Origin: Isoetes taiwanensis | Taxonomy: Eukaryota; Streptophyta; Lycopodiopsida; Isoetales; Isoetaceae | Direction: 5' to 3' | Length of the DNA stretch: 64,000 nucleotides | Assembly (NCBI GenBank): GCA_021234155.1 | Contig: JAJEKV010000026.1 | Span: 62,001 to 126,000, forward strand | Part shown: in pieces, positions 22,481 through 33,559 of the stretch | Layout: every line of letters begins with the position of its first letter | Position numbering within the stretch: position 1 is the stretch's first letter | Translations under genes and position numbers: made by a program | The notes under the pieces: model-generated | What the model was told of the DNA's origin: nothing | What the model saw: only the letters and a program-made list of their open reading frames with translations | Database searches by the model: none

Positions 22481-23639
22481 ATCAAGGTGGGCCTGCTATG
22501 ATCTCCTCGAATTCTCCTGTCGAGAGCCAAGTCCTTGGTCATAATGGTAACCCTCTTGGCGTGAATAGCACAGAGGTTAGCATCCCCAAATAAACAAGGT
22601 TTAAAATGAAACGCACTTATTTAAGAAGTGCGTTTGAAAGATTCCCTCAAAAAAATTGGAAATTTTTAAAAAGAGCAAAAAATAGAGGCATTCAAGTTTT
22701 GTGGATATGATTTTTGCAAAGCCGTCATGAAAACGACACTTTTGAAGAGAAATACTCTAAAAGCATAGGACCAAAAAAAAAGGAAGCCATTTAGGGGGGT
22801 CAAGCAGAATTTCACGGGAGCCATAGAATTTCCATTGCCAAAATACATGCAATTGAAGTAGGTTGTGTTGCAAAGCGTGCATGAATACTCTCACGGTAGC
22901 AGAACACATCGTTTAGCAGAAATAAATTCTTTAAACTTTTAACAGAGAAGAAAGCATTCGAAGTAAGTATTCATATTAAATAGTGTTACCAAAAGTTGTT
23001 ACATAGCACTATCTGTATAAGGTCTTTAAATAACAGGGCATGCCACAGCCAATTTGCAGAGAATGTTTCAAGTAAGAAATAGTCAGGTGCAGCGGTATAA
23101 ATTTATACCGACAGGTTGAAATGAAAACCCATCGGTATAAATTTATACCACAGGTGGTGGGTCCACCCAGTCCACAAGACTCTCATCACCTTGAGATTTT
23201 GTTTTCCTTGATGTCTCCAGCGTCGTTCTTCTGTATGCATTCCTTCTGTATGCATTTGTTTGATAATTTGAAGTACTTCAGCCTGCTTATTGTATTTAGC
23301 ACTTTTTGGAGCTTGTGAAAGACATCTTGAATTTGATTAAATCTTCAAGTTTAATATGAATATTTTCTAGCTACCAATTAACTGCAGAACTTAATGATAA
23401 ATTCGAATTTGGTCAATCCAATCACAATCAAAGCTTGAAAGACCAAAGTTTACACAAAATTATCAAATCGACAATCAAGACATGCAAAAAAAGTTTACTG
23501 ACGACAAAAAGAGCTTACCAAGAAACTACAATGGAAACTACAATGGAAGAACCCTATTAAATCTTCTGTAGTTTTTATTAGAAAGGAAAACCTTTTCTTA
23601 CAAAACCCAACACACATATTACTTTGAATCAAAAGAACA

Positions 23640-24060
23640 TGTGATCGTTTTCAATTAGTGCCAACTCCTTGGCAGTTGCAGTGTTGCAGAACCTTGAATA
23701 AGCACATAACACATGGCAGTAACATTTTTGCAGATGGGCCATGCTTCCTTTTGGCTAGCATATGCGAAACTTCTCGTCCTGGATTGTACCATTGTGCCAC
23801 AGCTGAGATGAAGGTTTACACTAGGATTGAGACCATTATTACACCTTAAGTAACTTTAGAGTTTTTGAAAGTAACAACATAGTTACATCGTTCTCAATCT
23901 CCTTGCGCATGTCTGTATAAGTGGAACCTTCTTGAATCTTCAAAAAGCCAATCTCACTTACGCTGCCAAGGTCTTTCTCCTGAAAAGTTAAAGCTATTTT
24001 TTGTTGATCCATTTCTCAATGGAATCTCTCTCCTACTGCAAGAACTAATGGAGCAGAGCT
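23640..24060 (-). pseudogene. Further exon-like sequence inside the TIR transposon
   Basis: On the reverse strand about 24000-23850 reads EKDLGSVSEIGFLKIQEGST followed by YTDMRKEIEND. This has good coding character and follows an intron-like gap after the Ser/Pro exon. I do not recognise the family. It may belong to the same captured transcript or to a second gene. Below about 23850 the frame breaks up. Confidence 0.4.
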
Positions 24061-24096
24061 GAGATGAGAACTTTGTAAAAATTTACCTCGATCATC

Positions 24097-24450
24097 TCAG
24101 CAAGGCCTGGAAGGAGTTGGCGAAGATGGGGGTTTCAACTCAGGATACTGCATACCAAAGTTGGTTAATGAGATTCAAAATGATCTTAATCTAGACAGAT
24201 TTGGTGCAAGTATAGAAACAAAATGATCTTAATCTAGACATATGTAGTGCAAGTTTAAGAGACATACCCTAGCATAGGGAGACAAAGGTCTAGGAGCAGA
24301 GGGCACTGCTGCACCGTTTTCCTTTGGTGTCACTTGGGCAGGCTCTTCAATGGACAGGTGCTTCAACAGGAGCTTGTGCACCTTCCACAACTGCTTGAAC
24401 AGGAGCTACTTCCACAACTGCTACTTCTACAGGTTCTGCATATGCCTAAA
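24097..24450 (-). pseudogene. Captured exons with a TROL/Tic62-type FNR-recruitment Ser/Pro motif
   Basis: Inside the TIR transposon, reverse strand. A Val/Ala/Pro/Glu-rich stretch (EVAPVQAVVEGAQAPVEAPV, 24430-24330) shifts frame once into EEPAQVTPKENGAA, then RPLSPYAR, ending at 24268. A splice donor (GTATGT) follows, a 120-nt intron ends in TATGCAG, and the next exon (24147 downward) reads YPELKPPSSPTPSRP and then stops. The joined signature (PLSPY, then Y-x-x-LKPPSSP-x-PS) resembles the C-terminal membrane-recruitment motif by which thylakoid TROL and Tic62 bind ferredoxin-NADP reductase. Identification is by motif memory only. The rest of the gene (rhodanese-like or Rossmann domain) is absent. 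This is a gene fragment picked up by the transposon. Confidence 0.6.
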
Positions 24451-26519
24451 CTTCAGAGGACAGTGCACTACAAAAAAAACATCCGACTTTTTTTACCTTT
24501 AAGTAGAAAAAGGTTCTTCTTAGGCATTCCGGAGCTCTTAGCTATGGTGGATAGTTGTCTTAGAAGGGCTCTTCTCCAGCGACTGCCAAAATGTGAACTC
24601 AGCCCCGCAGAATATATTAGCAATAGTCTCCAAAATGAGCAGCATAAAAACAAGAAAAAGCTCCTCCTGAAGCATCATTGATCCGTAGAGCAGCACCTCA
24701 ACACATGGCTGCGCAGGGATCCAACTATTCAAATTTCCAGTGGCCTTTTGTGAATCTTCGGCTATTCTAATGTTATTTCTTCTCTATATAACAAGAAATC
24801 CATGAATGGGCAGGAACTAAACTCAGGGTTGTGCCAAAACAGAGCCAAGATGCAAAACTCGTATAAACCGATGCAAGATTTGTAGGCATGAAAAGGAACG
24901 TTTAGTAGCTATGAGAAGATCTAGGAGCAAGCAACATTACTTTGCTACTCCATCTCTCATTCTGATCCAGCGCAGCGCCTCCGTCCCTCATATGGATATG
25001 CACGAACCCTAAACTGGCCGCATCAACAAAACCCTAAATGCTTTTTTCTTCCACTTTCAGAAGAAATTCATGCTCTAAGAAACTCCAGCATCAACAAAAT
25101 CCTGCATTCGTTAGAATATAGAAATCCCAAAGCTTCCTTCACAAAAACTTTTCCTAGTCTCCGTGATAGATTTATACCGCTAAGTCAAAACGAAAGATGT
25201 AGAACATATTTTGCCTTGTTTTAACCAACCCATGGCATGTTATATCTATGCAATGTCACGTTATAACCATGAAGATAGTTTTATATAAATGATTTTTTGT
25301 GTGTTATAGCATACTATAGTTGTAGCAAAACGTTTCTAAAGAGACCTCGCGGTATAAATTTATACCGTGGCTTCCCCGTAAAAAAAAATGTCCAGATAAA
25401 TTTATACTGCTCCCGCTCTTTTCCTGTGGGGTGATGGTATACATTTATACCGCTTGAGCTTACAGGCGGTATAAATTTATACCGCTCGAGTGGTATAAAA
25501 TTATATTTTTATATGCCTCTTGAGCTCACCTATGCTTCAAATTCATATCGTCCAACAAATGGGGAAATTAAAGCCATAAAAATATAACTTTGTTCAGAAT
25601 GTCAAATGTATTATATTTTTTACAATTTTGTTTAAAAATTTGTAATGGTTTTAAAAACTTTGAATATTATATGCTTTTGTTGCTCTAGTGGAATTGCTAT
25701 TTGTTTCAATGTCAAATTTTTTATTGTATTTAGATTTGTTAGTATTTTTCATACCAAACTAGGGGGCCAAAACGGGGCAATAAACAATTTCGCATGTAAG
25801 CTAAGTTCAATTACCCCCTCAAAAAGGGTACCTAAAATGTCCAAAATGTCACGCTTGTCACAAATAGATCGTGAAAATGGACCTTTTTTGGGGAATTTTA
25901 GGGAATCTTTTAAAGATTCTTTTTGAAGTGCGTTTGGAGCAAATTAGTGCGTTTCATTTTAAACTTTGTTAATAGTGCTATCAAGTAATCCTCGACGGCC
26001 TCCTGGAGGGCGAGCAAGCAAAAGTTTGGAACCGAAGATCGGTCCGATACTCTTGTGCTATTTCTCGGACCAGGCGCTGGAAGGGAAGCTTTTGTAGTAG
26101 AAGCTCTGTTGTCTTATGATACTTTCGAATTTTCCTTAATGCCACAGTGTCGGGCCTGTACCTCTGTGGTTTCTTGGATTTTGTGGGTTTCTTGAGCAGG
26201 GTCTTGCCCCCTAAGACCGGCTGGGGTCGGGCGGCATCCACACGATCCTGCCGACGTGCAGAGCTTGTGACCTTTCCGATGCCTCCACCTATCTTGAGCT
26301 TCTCCTTATAAGCGCTCACCGACTTATGGGCCGTGGACTTCCGCCTCCATTTAACAACAGGGGTCTCTGTCTGATCAAGAGCCCGCTGCGTGTTCTGCTC
26401 TTTGTTTTGTTGGGTCTGCTATTGGTTCTCATTTTGCTTGGCAAGCTCTTCTGCTCGTTGCTGCTCTGCCCATTCAAGATCTTGTTGTGCAGCATGTGCA
26501 GCTGCCATGCGATCTTCCA

Positions 26520-27076
26520 CTCTGCAAGGCGACGACCAGTGACCCTTCTCAGCAACTCAACACGATATCTGTCCGGCCTAGCTTGTATATCCAGCAGAAT
26601 GGATATCAGGTAGTCCACCATGAGGCATGATGGGACTTCCCCTCAATTCCATCTATAATGGCTTGCCCATCTCTCTGGTAGCCATACTCTCTTCCCGGGG
26701 CCTTCGGATCTCCCCTCTCCATTTTACAGGTGTCATCTCCTCGGGCGAGTTCCCTAATCCTTTCGGCTCTACCCGGATGGCCTCGTCTTCGGGAACCTCC
26801 ACACATGAGGAAGGGTAAAACTTGACTAGCATGAGGACTTGGTCGGGCTGTTTGACCAATGTGTAGGGTTGTCGTAGGAGATTGAGTTTTAGTAAGAAGC
26901 GCTCGGACAAATGGAAAATAAGGTAAGGAACCCTATGTCCGGCGACAAACCGTTGGACGAGCTCGATTAGAAGCTCAACCTTGGAGTTGCTGACAAGTTG
27001 TTCGCCGAGCTCAACAAATATCTGTGGGACACTGAGGTTACAGTAGCTAACGTAACCTCGGATACGAGCCATGTTC
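26520..27076 (-). pseudogene. N-terminal part of the H3-fold reading frame
   Basis: The frame from an ATG at about 27076 reads MNMARIRGYVSYCNLSVPQI, then VELLIELVQRFVAGHRVPYL, LSERFLLKLNLLRQPYTLVK and SCVEVPEDEAIRVEPKG, to 26653. In shifted frames it continues as LISILLDIQARPDRYRVELL and RRVTGRRLAEWK up to the coiled-coil-like lead. I recognise no domain. Coding character is continuous on one strand from here through the histone fold, with two or three shifts. An upstream in-frame ATG at 27168 exists, but the stretch before 27076 looks less protein-like. Confidence 0.45.
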
Positions 27077-27220
27077 ATGGGTATAAGCAAAGGTTCGAAA
27101 GGAGGCGCGGTTGGGTGGCAGTGGCAGCGCTCAAGCACATGGTTAGGGAAAAGCAAGCTTTTCTCCAACGGCTATGGCAGCGGGGCGAGGTGAAGGATGC
27201 TAGGTGGTGGAATGGGGGAT

Positions 27221-29343
27221 AAAAAAAAAACCCGGCTTGAACTAGTCAATACTAGCACAAACATCAGCATTGGTCAATCCCTTTCCTTGTCTTATCGGCC
27301 ATACGAGAACCGTTAAGTCCTAGATGGTACCATCCTTTCTCGTGTACTGACATCAATGTTATCATATAACAGAACAAACTATATTCCAAATTCTACAGTC
27401 ATTGTCATGAATGACTTATTGAAACATATCTTATGCATGACGTAAAGCATCAGTTTCAGCTAACATCAGCCCCAATTTAGGCCTAAAGATAAATAGATGT
27501 TGGGTCAAATTCCTGTATTCATATTCACATATTTAACAAGGATTCAGATCTGTTCTTATCACCTGTCATGTTCAATATAAATATTCAAAGCAGCACAAGA
27601 AAGCAAACTAGCTAACTTAATCATTATGCTTTAACTATGTACGAGTCATATTTTTTTCTGTAACCTCCTTGAAAGTATCAAGGTCATGAACTCTTGCATT
27701 TCTCCATCATCCGTGAAGCCAAATCCAACCTACAAAGCAAAGGGAACAATAGGAAGAAAATCCCGTACCTGCAGCCAAACAATACCCTGTTAGCGTAAAA
27801 ACGGTATCAGGGCAAGGGCCAAAAGGTACATTGGGATTTTCAGCTCTTCGCTGATTACCCATTGTGCCTTTTGCCCTGCCAGTTAGAAAAAGCAACAAGA
27901 ATAATAGAGAGAAGTGTAATGTAGCAGTTTTAACATTTGTCAAATATTTGTGTAACCAAAATGCATCATGTCTATTCAGATTTCACAAAGAAATTATGAT
28001 AAACAATCTGCATGTACATTTCCAAACGAAATATGTTTAGAGTGAAATTAAAGATGCTATGTATCGCATAATTCATTGCATGCAGTCAACATCTTTCCAG
28101 TATGACATCAAATAAACAAACTTGGCTTATATTATCAATGCATGAATTGCATTTCTAACAACAAGTGCATGCCTGCATGTATTTAATATATCTACCCTGT
28201 AATATTCTAAGGGCCAGACAGACTTCCCTTTGCAAGTATGCCTAATTTCGCATCTCTCATTTGAATTTATTGAAGTACTTAATCTGTTATCAGAGAACAT
28301 AAGACCTTTACTGCTATTCAAATATAAAAGCGCCATTCCTCATAAGCAAGTAATCATGAGGCCAATATCTAAGTGTATTAGTGTGATCTAGATAGGCATG
28401 TAATTCCTGTCCAAGTATTCACCCTGCAAAGATACATATCTGATATTTTGTCTGCAGAGAAAGAAGTATTATTCTGAATGTAATTCATGTGTAAACATAA
28501 GATCTCAGATCTTCAGTAGTACACTTTGTATGCTTGCTTATAACTGTTTAGAAAAACCAAAAGCAACATCTCATGCAAACCTGGTTATCATCTGAGTCCA
28601 TGTCCTCGTTTTTCGCATGTAAACAGTCATTACAACTCGTGTAGAGATGAACTTCATGTCTTCTCCGCCAAATGCCATAGAGTCCCTTTGAGAGCAAAAA
28701 CCAGAGCACTTGCAGGTTAAAAACTCACTCTTCTGTCCTCCAAATGTCTCGACTTCATAAAAAACAAAGTCCTTTTTTGATGGGCTGGTATTTGGCTACG
28801 TTTTTCCGCCAAACATTCCTCCGGAGCCCTCGGAATTTATCTTCGCCGCAGACCGGCCAAAACCATCAGTGCTATAGCCTCTAGCTCTTGTCGAAGCGGT
28901 TTAGAGTTGAGAGCCGCTTGTTAGTTCCGGATGATACTCACCAGAGCATTTCCTTAGCATTTCCATAACTGGCAGTCAGAGGTAGCTGCTCAACGGCATG
29001 CATATTAGGGCAACCCAAAAAGCCCTAAATGTTAGTCCCTAATAAGCACTGGATATTTGCAATGTAAATCATGGATTTTGAGCCTTGCCGATATTAACTC
29101 CCAGAGTCTTAAACAGGTGAGGCCGAATTCAAGTCGCTCGAATTCAATTCTTGGCCTAGCCCTAAAAAAATGCCATATAAAGTTTACCTTCTGCGAAATT
29201 TGGATCTTCCTTACTTTCTCAAAAATCCACCTATTATACAATGTTCCAATAGATAATATTAATGCACACTTATTTACTGGGTATACCAAGTATAAGATAA
29301 TGTATATGCATTTGAGCTCAACAAGCAGTAGCAATAAAAAAAA
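27221..29343. repeat. Direct repeat copy A (about 2.1 kb)
   Basis: It starts at an A-run followed by CCCGGCTTGAACTAGTCAAT and ends at GCAGTAGCAAT plus an A-run (29336-29343). It matches copy B (30084-32021) over almost its full length, with small indels and one ~170-bp segment (about 27878-28045) missing from B. On the reverse strand it has exon-like pieces: about 27860-27790 (QWVISEELKIPMYLLALALI), about 27720-27670 (VGFGFTDDGEMQEFMTLILS, after a TTTGTAG acceptor) and about 28710-28580 (WRRRHEVHLYTSCNDC, then HAKNEDMDSDDNQ). I do not recognise the gene. It may be a decayed host-gene segment that was duplicated. Confidence 0.8.
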
Positions 29344-30083
29344 CCCTACCTCCTACCGTAAGGAGAGGCAAAGATTCTTCCTGCAACACAGTTTTCATAG
29401 GGGTGGCAGACCCTACAAATGCAGGAATCATGCCTCACCCTATGAGAACTGTTTGCCATAATTTGAGTATAAGAGAACTGCAAGAGATAGGGTCAATTAC
29501 CTTAAGAAATTCTCCTTAAAAGATCCTCAAGAACACCATTGATGCTTGGGAAGTCAATCTCTCTACTTGTTTAAGCACTCTTCTTTTAATCTTCCATGAG
29601 ACAAAAACCATTTGGCCATAAATTTCTAGAACCATTTGCTAATATCCATAGCAATTTAAGAAATAAAGCCAAGTGGCATATCGAGCCGAGTGGCAGTTTT
29701 GGACAACAAGTCCATGTATATATGTCATGCCAAATAGCACCCTGTGCCAATTGACAGATAGTTTTGGACCACTGCCCATATATATATGTCATGCCAAATA
29801 GCACACTGTGCCAATTGACAGCTTGTGACATCAGTCTCTTTCAATTTTGCAGCTCATAAGTTCAACATTTCAAGTGGGAATGATTATCTTGAACTCTGGC
29901 TTCCACTTCATTATCAGATTCGACCTGCATTCGTACGTGCCACTATGAGATGATCATGAAGTACAGCTTGCATTTAAGTAAATAGAGCACAGCAGTAACA
30001 AAGATTATAAAAAAGCATAAGCTAGAAGCCCCACCAAGAAAGTTTGGCAGCACTGGTAAGACCAATGCACAGAAGTGTCATGG
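29344..30083. other. Spacer between the two direct copies, with a 65-bp tandem duplication
   Basis: There is no gene. Units 29696-29760 and 29761-29823 are tandem copies sharing GTTTTGGAC, TATATGTCATGCCAAATAGC and TGTGCCAATTGACAG. Confidence 0.75.
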
Positions 30084-32021
30084 AAAAAACCCGGCTTGAA
30101 CTAGTCAATACTAGCACAAACATCAGCATTGGTCAATCCCTTTGCTGTCTTATCTGGCCATACGAGAACCGTTAAGTCCTAGATGGGTGTACAGCATCAA
30201 TGCTATCATATAACATAACAAACTATATTCCAAATTCTACAGTCATTGTCATGAATGACTTATTGAAACATATCTTATGCATGACGTAAAGCATCAGTTT
30301 CAACTAACATCAGCCCCAATTTAGGCCTAAAGATAAATAGGTTTGACATAAAAATATGTTGGGTCAAATTCCTGTATTCATATTCACATATTTAACAAGG
30401 ATTCAGATCTGTTCTTATCACCTGTCATGTTCAATATAAATATTTAAAGCAGCACAAGAAAGCAAACTAGCTAACTTAATCATTATGCTTTAACTATGTA
30501 CTAGTCATATTTTTTTCTGTAACCTCCTTGAAAGTATCAAGGTCATGAACTCTTGCATTTCTCCATCATCCTTGAAGCCAAATCCAACCTACAAAGCAAA
30601 GGGAACAATGGGAAGAAAATCCCGTACCTGCAGCCAAACAATACCTGGTTAGCGTAAAAGCGGTATCGGGCAAGAATAAAAGGTACATTGGGATTTTCAG
30701 CTCTTCGCTGATTACCCATTGTGCCTTTAATTAAAGATGCTATGTATCGCATAATTCATTGCATGCAGTCAACATCTTTCCAGTATGACATCAAATAAGC
30801 AAACTTGGCTTATGTTATCAATGCATGAATTGCATTTCTAACAACAAGTGCATGCCTGCATGTATTTAATATATCTACCCTTGTAATATTCTAAGGGCCA
30901 GACTTCCCTTTGCAAGTATGCCTAATTTCGCATCTCTCATTTGAATTTATTGAAGTACTTAATCTGTTATCAGAGAACATAAGACCTTTACTGCTATTCA
31001 AATATAAAAGCGCCATTCCTCATAAGCAAGTAATCATCAGGCCAATATCTAAGTGTATTAGTGTGATCTAGATAGGCATGTAATTCCTGTCCAAGTATTC
31101 ACCCATCTGATATTTTGTCTGCAGAGAAAGAAGTATTATTCTGAATGTAATTCATGTGTAAACATAAGATCTCAGATCTTCAGTAGTACACTTTGTATGC
31201 TTGCTTATAACTGTTTAGAAAAACCAAAAGCAACATCTCATGCAAACCTGGTTATCATCTGAGTCCATGTCCTCATTTTTCGCAAGTAAACAGTCATTAC
31301 AACTCGTGTAGAGATGAACTTCATGTCTTCTCTGCCAAATGCCATAGAGTCCCTTTGAGAGCAAAAACCAGAGCACTTGCAGGTTAAAAACTCACTCTTC
31401 TGTCCTCCAAATGTCTCGACTTCATAAAAAACAAAGTCCTTTTTTGATGGGCTAGTATTTGGCTACGTTTTTCTGCCAAACATTCCTCTGGAGCCTCTGG
31501 AATTTATACTGCTGCACTGGCCAAAACCATCAGTGCTATAGCCTCTAGCTCTTGTCGAAGCGGTTTAGAGTTGAGAGCCGCTTCTTAGTTCCGGATGATA
31601 CTCACCAGAGCATTTCCTTAGCATTTCCATAACTGGCAGTCAGAGGTAGCTGCTCAACGGCATGCATATTAGGGCAACCCAAAAAGCCCTAAATGTTAGT
31701 CCCTAATAAGCACTGGATATTTGCAATGTAAATCATGGATTTTGAGCCTTGCCGATATTAACTTCCAGAGTCTTAAACAGGTGAGGCCGAATTCAAGTCG
31801 CTCGAATTCAATTCTTGGCCTAGCCCTAAAAAAATGCTATATAAAGTTTACCTTCTGCGAAATTTGGATCTTCCTTACTTTCTTAAAAATCCACCTATTA
31901 TACAATGTTCCAATAGATAATATTAATGCACACTTATTTATTGGGTATACCAAGTATAAGATAATGTATATGCATTTGAGCTCAACAAGCAGTAGCAATA
32001 AAAAAAAAAAAAAAAAAAAAA
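30084..32021. repeat. Direct repeat copy B (about 1.9 kb) ending in a 22-nt A-run
   Basis: Same start (CCCGGCTTGAAC) and same end (GCAGTAGCAAT) as copy A, followed by 22 consecutive A residues (32000-32021). The differences (short indels, a ~170-bp deletion near 30727, scattered substitutions) show that the copies have diverged for some time. Both ending at an A-run might mean retroposition, but the shared A-run at the start (27221-27230, 30084-30089) and close direct orientation fit tandem or segmental duplication as well. Confidence 0.8.
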
Positions 32022-33555
32022 CCGTCACTTCTTTTAGAAGTTCAACTTTTTTTCAAAACTTTTTTATTTTATTTTATACGTGGGAAATACGCGTTTTTCT
32101 TATACGAGTGCGTATCGGGTGAAATACGAGTTTCTTTTTTGATTCCGAGATGCCATTATGCTCGACGTGCACTCTGTGCTCCTGAGCCCATTTGATTCCG
32201 TTTTGGCACCGAGTGCTAGTGCCTCCAGGGTGATTGGATCGTGCTCGACACGTTGGTGCAAAAATTGCCTCCATCCGAGTTATCTAGAAAAGGTTATGGC
32301 CCTTGAAAACGAGGGATCTCTTTTCTCTACAACTTAACATACTTACCATATTAGCTTATACCCTCATACCTAAGTAGTTTAATCCTCTCGTAACTAGGCC
32401 ATCACACAACCTAACTATAGAATTGGGGTAGTTTAACCTAAGACAAAGTCTCCTACAACCAACCAACCTAATGAGTTAGGCTATGGCCAGTGCAATGATT
32501 TGGTCCATCAAAATCATGCTATGATACCACTGTGATGCTCCCAGAATATATACGATGCTCCCATCATATAAATACGAAAATTCCCCTCTCATGGCAATTA
32601 CATCATCATGGAAGGGCCATTTGTCTAACTCGGACCACCTAGGATGGCCAAGTGTCCGGGCGAGGAGCACGGAGGTGTCTTCCAATCCTTGGACTGGCTA
32701 TGTCTAGATAATTTTAGAAGCATAAGTTTACCACTAGCATTAGCATTATCTTATCTTATTCTTGGTAGTCTTTTAATATTTGGTTATTGTGTTTGGTGAT
32801 GGGGCCTAGTCCCCAGGTTTTAGATGGGCTGTTGCCCTTGCATGTGCCGTCCCATAACCCGTTGGGTTCCCGTGGACGTAAAAATTTCTTATCTTATCTT
32901 ATCTTATCTATGGGAATCCTATACAACAGAAGTGTTCATACATATTAGCACACAACAATCATGCCCAAAATAATATACCACCACGAGGGGTGGCCCATCC
33001 AGCATCATCAACTAAATAGCTATACAAGCACAAGATGACATAGGCCATATCTTATATTATAATGTTATAGTGTAAGTGTTGGACCCAGCCCTAGATTGAG
33101 TGGCTCAGATTGATTTGGCCATGTGGCATCATCATGCCCTTCCAACTTACCTTTCTTTTGTTAGAATTTCTCTAGGGCAACGATTTTTGTATGGAGGAGC
33201 ATGGTGACCTTGCAGTAGCTGAAAGATTGTGTTTCGGGTTAGGGTGAAGGTTCTAGCGATGGCCTGGAGGTGCTTCAGCCTGGAGGTACTGAGAGTATAT
33301 AGCTTTTGCCCCCTGCCAAATGGCCAAAGATGTTAGCACTGTTTCTGATACTCAAGTTAATTGGGTAGAAACTCCCGAGGCCCATGTCTTGGCGGATTTT
33401 CCTGGTATGCTTTTTCTTACAGATCCTGGGCAATACAACCATCAGATGGCAAAGGAATCTCCCTAGGCTCAGGGTCTTACTTAACAGACTGAGCTGCAAG
33501 AAACTGCCATGCACCAAAGATTAATTTTGGGATCAAACTACCGTCGGATACAAAA
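32022..33555. other. Mostly non-coding; LTR-like start at 32531
   Basis: TGTGATGCTCCC at 32531, followed by AATATATACGAT, resembles the start of the gypsy LTR at 16814. The preceding 32518-32529 is the complement of TGGTATCATAGC, one mismatch from a tRNA-Met-type primer-binding site. These two cues imply opposite orientations, so I only record a possible LTR remnant. A TTATC microsatellite lies at about 32888-32909. No gene is recognised. Confidence 0.35.
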
Positions 33556-33559
33556 TCAG

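Larger units (their letters stand above)
23094..25483. repeat. Clustered perfect palindrome GGTATAAATTTATACC
   Basis: Exact copies lie at 23094-23109, 23134-23149, 25351-25366 and 25468-25483. A one-mismatch copy is at 25436-25451, and half-sites (TTTATACCGC, AAATTTATACTGC, GTGGTATAAAA) are at about 25168, 25397 and 25490. Most are flanked as CGGTATAAATTTATACCG. All lie inside the TIR transposon, in two clusters near its ends. They could be subterminal protein-binding sites. Confidence 0.8.
22589..25974. mobile_element. TIR DNA transposon (22593-25970) with 4-bp target duplication AATA
   Basis: The left end AACAAGGTTTAAAATGAAAC (from 22593) and the right end, as reverse complement from 25970, AACAAAGTTTAAAATGAAAC form terminal inverted repeats. 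With gaps these extend about 80 bp, including AAACGCACTT and AAAGATTCCCT. Subterminal copies of AAGTGCGTTT can pair with the terminal copy. AATA flanks both ends (22589-22592 and 25971-25974). Removing the element and one AATA rejoins the histone H3 codons exactly, an independent proof of the borders. No transposase is recognised, so it is non-autonomous. A 4-bp duplication is unusual for plant superfamilies, and I cannot assign it. Confidence 0.88.
22499..26519 (-). pseudogene. Histone H3-fold protein with coiled-coil-like lead, split by a transposon
   Basis: On the reverse strand, a Gln/Glu/Ala-rich helical lead (26519-26400, AAQQDLEWAEQQRAEELA, one in-frame TAG) runs into a basic linker and then a near-complete histone H3 core from about 26163. 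The core reads [40 protein letters not shown] and DLRFQTFA. One base is missing, then [14 protein letters not shown] is cut by a TIR transposon (22593-25970). The fold resumes at 22588 with [17 protein letters not shown] and RRIRGD. All helices and both loops have canonical H3 length, so this is not obviously a centromeric H3, whose loop 1 is usually longer. The N-tail is unlike the conserved H3 tail. Lesions are one stop, one 1-bp deletion and the transposon. What it is: a decayed H3-domain fusion protein. What it does: unknown. Confidence 0.85.

Noticed and set aside
22499-26163. Centromeric histone H3 (CENH3)
   Set aside because: Loop 1 has canonical H3 length and the core reads like ordinary H3. 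CENH3 usually has a longer loop and a more diverged core. Not excluded without phylogeny.
32518-32545. Primer-binding site plus LTR start
   Set aside because: The PBS-like word implies a reverse element while the LTR-like start implies a forward one; evidence conflicts, so recorded only as a possible LTR remnant.
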